This document shows, one piece after another, positions 58,344-64,000 of a stretch of DNA of 64,000 bases (position 1 is its first letter; the number at the start of each line of letters is the position of its first letter). Origin of the DNA: Roridomyces roridus (lineage: Eukaryota; Basidiomycota; Agaricomycetes; Agaricales; Mycenaceae); the NCBI GenBank assembly GCA_029378245.1, contig JARKIF010000005.1:1-64000 (forward strand), in the 5' to 3' direction. The position numbers and the translations under genes were made by a program. The notes under the pieces are model-generated. The model ran no database searches and had not been told where the DNA came from. It was given only the letters and a program-made list of their open reading frames with translations.

Positions 58344-59078
58344 CGAGCACGGTGTGATTAAGTTGTTGGAAACCTGTCTGGGAGACCGTATCAGACCGTG
58401 AATCCACCAGGTAATCTCGGAAGACCGACGGACTGTTATGGGCCAATAAAATAGAGTTTGTTGAGTGTTTGAATGGTCGTTGGCGCGCCCCATTGGAATT
58501 ACGAATCCTCGAGAAACTCAGAAAACATGTGTAACATGTTTTTTCGAGAATTTCGGAATTGGAATGTCCCTTGAATGTCCCATTTATCATCGAAAATGCG
58601 GGGAACCTTGCCAAGCTGTGCGAGTGTGCATGGGCGTTTGAGCTCTGAGGCCTGAGGCGCGTCGCGACGCGTTTGATCCGGTCATCATTCCGGTTCTTGT
58701 CTTCCACTTCCATCTACTCGTTGCCAATTCCCGGGCTGCCTTCGGCGCTGCGGCGCGCCGCTCTCCAACACCCGGACAGCAACCTCCGCCACGAATCTTC
58801 CCTGACATGCCGACGCAAATTCTCAGCAAAATTCAGATGCTCCTCAGCTTGCACCCTTGAACCCTTTATCTCCACGGAAGGCTGGGTTGGGTTAGGCTAG
58901 TTAGAGCTAGTTAGATATATCCACCGTTGTGAGCGGCGAGAGTGGCGTACACGAGGTGCGTTTGAACTTTAATGCGTACATCGCTCCGTGTCCGTCGCTG
59001 CCTTCCAGAATCCACTTCCGTCTACTCTTATTGTCGAGAGCAACCACCGCGTCTCCTGGCGCAACCCTCTTTTTGATC
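58344..59078. other. Spacer between array copies 4 and 5
   Basis: No gene is seen. A stretch at 58670-58770 (CATCTACTCGTTGCC...CGGCGCTGCGGCGC) resembles one at 20495-20545, hinting at a short dispersed repeat. Confidence 0.4.
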
Positions 59079-61294
59079 ATGCTCGTTAGCCAGACGAAAA
59101 ACTCAAGGAAAATTCATGCCGCCGAGGCTATGGGTGGCACGTTGGTCACTGCCGTCTCACAGCTCCTCAACGCGGCCGCCCTATCGACCGGCGTCGACCC
59201 AAAGGCACTGATGGCGCAGGTCACTCGTATGCTTGGTATCCCAGGTTCGTCACGTCCATCTTGCACCGCGCACAGTTCTTATTTCGGCCTCAGACGTTCA
59301 TACTGCCCGAGGCCTGAAGGAATGCCACCAGAAGTTTGGTGTCATCTCTTCCACCCTGGACGAGTTGTTCACTCAAATGCGAGCAAATCCGGGCTGTAGT
59401 GACCTCCTCGCCATTCAAGTCATAATTTACATCTATGGGCGCATGGCGGAGGATATCTCCCTCAGAACGCGCATCTTCAACGAAACCAGTACGTCATGGC
59501 CACCGGATTAGGGTACATACTTGACTCACTGCGTTGAATTACAGACTTCCTTGAAAATGCGACCGCCCTGTTGTTCTCCTCCAACTTGAGAGCGGGCCAA
59601 GCAGTGATAGGAGCGCTCGACCTTATTACTCGCGTTTCCCTCACGGAAACGACGGTGAGGCTCGACAAGCTTGCGTCTTTTACGGCGAATGTCCTCCGCT
59701 ACGCTGAAACGCACTGTCCGGATGGCGAGTGTATGCAGGACGCTATGGGTGTGGTCACTCGCTGCACAGCGGCTCTTCTAGCCGGCCCAGATCCAGACGC
59801 AGCCATACTAGCCCTTCTGCCACGTGTTATCCGACTTTCATTGGACGTAATCCTCCTTCCGACGTCCACGTTACTCGCGTTGAGAAACATGGTCATCTCC
59901 TACTCCTGGATGTCTGGTCCCCTCGCCACCCATTCCTTGTCATCTCCAGACGTGACGGAATTCCTCGTTGCCGGCACCCGGGCTCGCGACATCCGCACTC
60001 GATGCCTTGCCCAATCCACTCTCTTGGACATGTACCGGGGCAAGACGCGCACGCTTGAAAAGGCCCCGAGCGAGCTTCAGCGGAATCTACATCCTGGGTC
60101 CAAGTCCTTCGTTGTGGAGGCTGCCTCACACCGGGAAGTCTTGACATATCTCGCTCGTGCATATGCCAGCGGGGATTTCAGCCGTTCACAGTCGGGGCTC
60201 GCGTATGCCTTCAGCGCACTCATCCAGGAAAACGAGCCTGCCGTACGGGAGACTATGCAACGAAACCCCGCCATCTCCAACATATTCCAGATTTGCGAAG
60301 CTGCCGTTCGCCTCGATGATTCCAGCCCCGAGGCTAATATCGCAGCAGATATCCTCCGTCTCGAATTGCTCCTCTCGCAGAACTCAGAGAAGGAGAAAGT
60401 GGCTCTATTTGCTGCTTCATGCATGGCGAAGCATCCATCGGTCGCCTATTTCTACTACGTCATGACAATCGGGATAGGCCAAACAGCCGTGTCTTTCCCA
60501 TTCGCAGAGCAAGGGCTCCAATGTTGCATCACCACGGAATTCATACGACAAGAACTCCTTCGCCTCACCAGCAGCGTCTTGTTCTACGCCGGCAGGCATA
60601 TGCTTCATGGCAAGGGATATGAACCTCGATTACAGACAATCAGCGTCTTGATGAACAAGGCCAAAGCCCGTACGAGCGCCTTCCTCCAGATCGCTCCAAT
60701 GGACCATCCCGCGACTTTGGAAATGATCGCAATCGGTACACTTCTTGACCTTTTGATAAAAGGGCATAATGTGACCGACGATGAGCTTCAGGTGAGCGAC
60801 CAGTCGAGGCGAAATTTCCGTACATGAACGATGATTTCTAGATTGCTGCGTCAAAATCATCTTCGGCGTACGATATAGCCCGCTCGACAGATGATTCAGT
60901 TGAGCTGCCAAGTGAGTATCTTGCTCTCACAGATATCTTGGTCCACATGTCTTCTGCGTGGCGACGTTGGGCACCTACCATGTCTCGCCTTGCCGGAGAT
61001 TCCACTCTACCACCACTCGATGCCGACTTTGATGACCACTATGATGCTTGGTTGGAAACCCTCAACGCGATGACGCCGCACGAGCGACTTGAAGAAATCA
61101 TGGATACAGCGGATTTCAGCACGATTGGAGAATATGGGCCGTCCCAGTTGCATCGCTGCTCGGCCTGCAGCACTCCCGGCGCGGCGCTCAGACGATGTGC
61201 GGGCTGTCGAAAGGCGAGGTATGCAGATTCTCTATGGCGATTTTTTTTAAGCACTGACGGGTGCGCGAACAGGTACTGCAATGTTAAGTGTTAG
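59079..61294 (+). CDS. C-terminal-MYND protein, array copy 5, finger truncated by a stop
   Basis: The ATG at 59079 gives MLVSQTKNSRKIHAAEAMGG, then VSQLLNAAALSTGVDPKALM; the body closely follows copy 4 (FLPRVIRLSLDVI-type, TRCLAQSTLLDMYRGKTRTL, ASCMAKHPSVAYFYYVMTIG). All introns match. The finger starts normally (CSACSTPGAALRRCAGCRKA, R, intron, YCNVKC), but the next codon is TAG at 61292-61294 where paralogues have CAG (Gln). The remaining finger (KEHWELHRSAC and a KASKSS tail) continues in frame to a second TAG at 61355-61357. The product would therefore lack the last His/Cys zinc ligands. The decay looks recent, since the tail is otherwise conserved. Confidence 0.78.
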
Positions 61295-61558
61295 AAAGAG
61301 CATTGGGAGCTTCATCGTAGTGCCTGCAAAGCTAGCAAGTCGTCGGATAGTTCATAGATACTTGACGGATCCGATTTGAACGCGCTGTAAAATCGTCTGA
61401 TAGACCAAATTCCTTGAGTGGATGATCCCGAAAGGCTCCCTTAAAAGTTGAACGTTGAATATTGAATGCCCGGTGCCGGTTCGCGGCGGTTCCACAATCA
61501 CTGATTGATCAACTCTTCCCTTTCCACCACCATCAACTCTTCTTCGTGTTTCGCAAGA

Positions 61559-63788
61559 ATGCCTAAAAAGAAGAAAAGCCCGGAAAAGACTCACGCTGGT
61601 AGCACCCTTTCCACCTTTACTGAATTGCTTGCAGCTGCTTTGGTGGCCCAGCCAGACACGCTGATTGAGCACATTTCTCGCTTTCTCGGTGTTGCTGGTG
61701 CGTTGACGCGACAGAGACTCTGAAAGTTCCTCATATTGCTCAGACGTTTGCACTGCGCGAGGCTTGAAGCAGTGTCACGACGCCTTCGATACCGTCTCGT
61801 CTAAACTGGACGCGTTGTACGCTCAAACACGCGAATTTCGGCCGGATTGCGCGTCTGCAGATCGTCTTTCCTCCATCTCAGCGGACCGTCTTGCCGCTGC
61901 CATCATCTTGACCTACTCGCGCATTGCGGTGGACGCAAAGCTTGGGAAACGTATCTTTGTGGAGACCGGTGTGTTTCTCACATTGACGCGATGTGCGTCT
62001 TTCACTGACACGATTCGCAGAGTTTCTCTCGAAAGCGATGACACTCTTCTCTTCTCCTGACTTGTCTGTGGGTGGTACCCTGATGAAGGCACTGCAGAAT
62101 ATTACCGCCCAGCTTGACATTGTGATAGTCACAGAGATGCTGCCAGTCCTCCCGACGATTCTCGACTATTGCGAGACCAATCGAGAGAGACTAAGAGATC
62201 CCTGGATGGACGACGGCGTCTACGTTCTCACCCGCTGTGCCGCCGGTGTCTTCCTCGAAAACCCCGATCGGGAGCTTGTGGCCCAAGTTCCCTTGCCACG
62301 AATTCTCCGCTTTTCGCTAAGCGTCATCCACCTTCCTAATTCCAGTTCATTCGCCGTTCGACACTTTGCTTTCTTCTGCTGCAAGATGAATGAACACATC
62401 GGTACCGTTTTGCTGTCCAATTCCGATTTGATCGATTTTCTTGTGGCTGCCATGCGGTCTCGAGACCTCCCCACCCGGTGCCTGGCCCAAAACGCCCTCA
62501 TCCAACTTTATGCGACGAACCCCCAGGATGAGATCAAAACCGTTCGATGCGAACCTGATCTTGCGCATCCTGGTTCCAAGTCTTTCCTCGAGCAGGTCGG
62601 TGACGAAATCAACCAGCTTTACGACTTGGTCCACGCGTTTGACTTGGTCGATGCTTTGGATGAAAAAGCTCCCGAGTCTCATTCTGGATTTGGATACGTT
62701 TTCAGCGACTGGATTCAACGCAACTCCCCACTTGCACGAGGCCGTCTCGATAAGGGACGCGACCGAGACATCCACTTGACCAAGATCTTGGAAACATGTG
62801 AAGCCGCCCTTCGACGGGATGAAAGTGCTCGAGCAGACTTGGCTGCTGATATCATACGCACCGACCTTCTTCTCGCACACGAGAAGGACGAAGCGTCCTC
62901 GTTTGCACAGTCCTGTGTCGAGAAACATCCATCCGTGGCCTACTTCTACTACGCCGTGTCACTCAGCCCAAACTCCGTCGTTCCAGCAGTCCTCTTCGCG
63001 GAGAAGGGCCTCCAATGTCGTCCCATGTCGGATTTCATCCGGCTAGAACTTCTTTACTGGGCGACCACTGGTGTATACCATATGATCATGGCGATGCTGA
63101 CCAGCTCTCCGCTTTCGCCGAACAAAGAGCATCTACACAAAGCCCACGTTTTTTTGGAGAAGGGCTTGTCTCATGTGAATGCGCTCCTGGATAGCACGCC
63201 AGTCCAGCATCCACGGGCAGCTGAGGCCGGCGCAATGTTCGCTCTTCTCACTTTTCTGTCCAAGGGGCATGCGCTAACCAACGAGGAACTCCAAGTGAGA
63301 TATCAATGCATGTATTGCTTTACGCAAAGATTCACATTCATTTTACAGACGATGAGGGGGAAATTCTCGACGGCATGCGAGTTTCGTCTCTCAAAAGATT
63401 ACACCGCTTTCGAGGAAATATTCCGCCGTATGCCGACTGCCTGGCAACGCTGGGAAGCAGCCATGTCTCGCGAACCCGAAGTTTGGCTGCCATCGCCATC
63501 TTCTGCAGAGAACCAATCCAGCGTTCCGGACACAGCGGCAGATGCGAACCAAGACGATATTGTTGAATGGTTGCAAAAGTTGAACGTGAGCCCTCAAGAC
63601 TTGGTCAGTTCCGAGATGATAGGTGAAAAATTTGGGGCTAAGAGGGATTGTGGAGAGGTTCTGTTGCATGCTTGCACTTTCTGTGGTAAACGCAGCGCGG
63701 TGCTCAAACGGTGTTCTGGGTGTCAGAGAGCACGGTACGTGCTACCTTATGGTGTTGCGTGTGCTAATGGTTAACGAGTAGGTATTGA
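61559..63788 (+). CDS. C-terminal-MYND protein, array copy 6, finger truncated by a stop
   Basis: The ATG at 61559 gives MPKKKKSPEKTHAGSTLSTF. The second exon has a short internal duplication (SADRLSSISADRLAAA). The body is the most diverged of the array but collinear: PVLPTILDYCETNRERLRDP, PTRCLAQNALIQLYATNPQD, ETCEAALRRDESARADLAAD and AQSCVEKHPSVAYFYYAV. The finger's first half is intact (CTFCGKRSAVLKRCSGCQRA, R). After the last intron the expected Tyr-Cys reads TAT TGA (stop 63786-63788). The frame then continues NDTCQRSDWKNHRQICKASR to TAA at 63855-63857. A zinc-ligand Cys codon has thus become a stop. If the last intron were retained, translation would end at 63774 instead. Confidence 0.75.
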
Positions 63789-64000
63789 AACGATACCTGC
63801 CAAAGGTCGGATTGGAAGAATCATCGACAAATCTGCAAGGCTAGTAGGGTCGCATAAATGGTATTTTTTGTTAAAATTAAATGCCTCCCGGCTGCATTTG
63901 CAGGTGAGACCGGGTACGATCTAAGACAGAGCGGGTAAGTGCGGGTAACTTTTAGAAAAATACATCCGCTCGATCGAAATGGAGAGCAAACATATATAAG

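Noticed and set aside
1..64000. CRISPR array or bacterial-type operons
   Set aside because: No regularly spaced direct repeats; genes are spliced and eukaryotic. The repeated 8-mers at 2.9-4.3 kb are transposon subterminal repeats.

Overview
The window looks like nuclear DNA of a filamentous basidiomycete, most likely a mushroom-forming Agaricomycete. Genes are intron-rich with short GT-AG introns of about 45-60 bp. Two genes carry the basidiomycete membrane domain DUF6534. MYND zinc-finger genes are strongly expanded, and there are Agaricomycete-style P450 and UbiA genes. I cannot name the species.

Layout. (1) 0-15 kb: a two-gene MYND-finger cassette occurs twice in inverted orientation. 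The left copy (about 0.28-4.9 kb, minus) is decayed: one gene is split by a 1.4-kb transposon and the other is frameshifted. The right copy (11.8-14.8 kb, plus) is intact. Between the copies lie an MFS transporter, a divergent 2-oxoglutarate/Fe(II) dioxygenase and a DUF6534 membrane protein. (2) 14.9-17.2 kb: two conserved housekeeping genes, the PP2A activator PTPA and the ESCRT/vacuolar-sorting protein Vps68. (3) 17.5-30.4 kb: a second inverted duplication (about 17.7-20.3 and 27.95-30.4 kb) of an unrecognised membrane-protein gene plus a neighbouring gene. It brackets a second DUF6534 gene, a YWTD beta-propeller protein and an alpha/beta hydrolase. (4) 31.7-45.5 kb: a probable terpenoid biosynthetic cluster with two P450s, a UbiA-type prenyltransferase/terpene cyclase, a secreted type-B carboxylesterase and an aldo-keto reductase. 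It has been attacked by transposons: a 1.27-kb element sits just upstream of the first P450 ATG, and a 256-bp MITE lies inside an exon of the second P450. (5) 45.7-63.9 kb: a same-strand tandem array of six paralogous genes for about 690-residue proteins, each with a MYND finger at its extreme C terminus, interrupted by one SDR-type ketoreductase gene. Copies 1, 3 and 4 look intact; copy 2 has a 319-bp insertion; copies 5 and 6 each carry an independent nonsense codon inside the MYND-coding last exon.

How it fits together. The metabolic genes in region 4 could form one pathway: cyclase, P450 oxidation, then ester and carbonyl processing. The cluster may be partly inactive because of the MITE in P450 2. 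The MYND genes are an example of birth-and-death evolution by tandem and inverted duplication; their role is unknown. Exon boundaries come from reading GT/AG sites and paralogue comparison, so most introns are reliable, but 5' and 3' ends without a paralogue are less certain. I saw no tRNA, rRNA or CRISPR.
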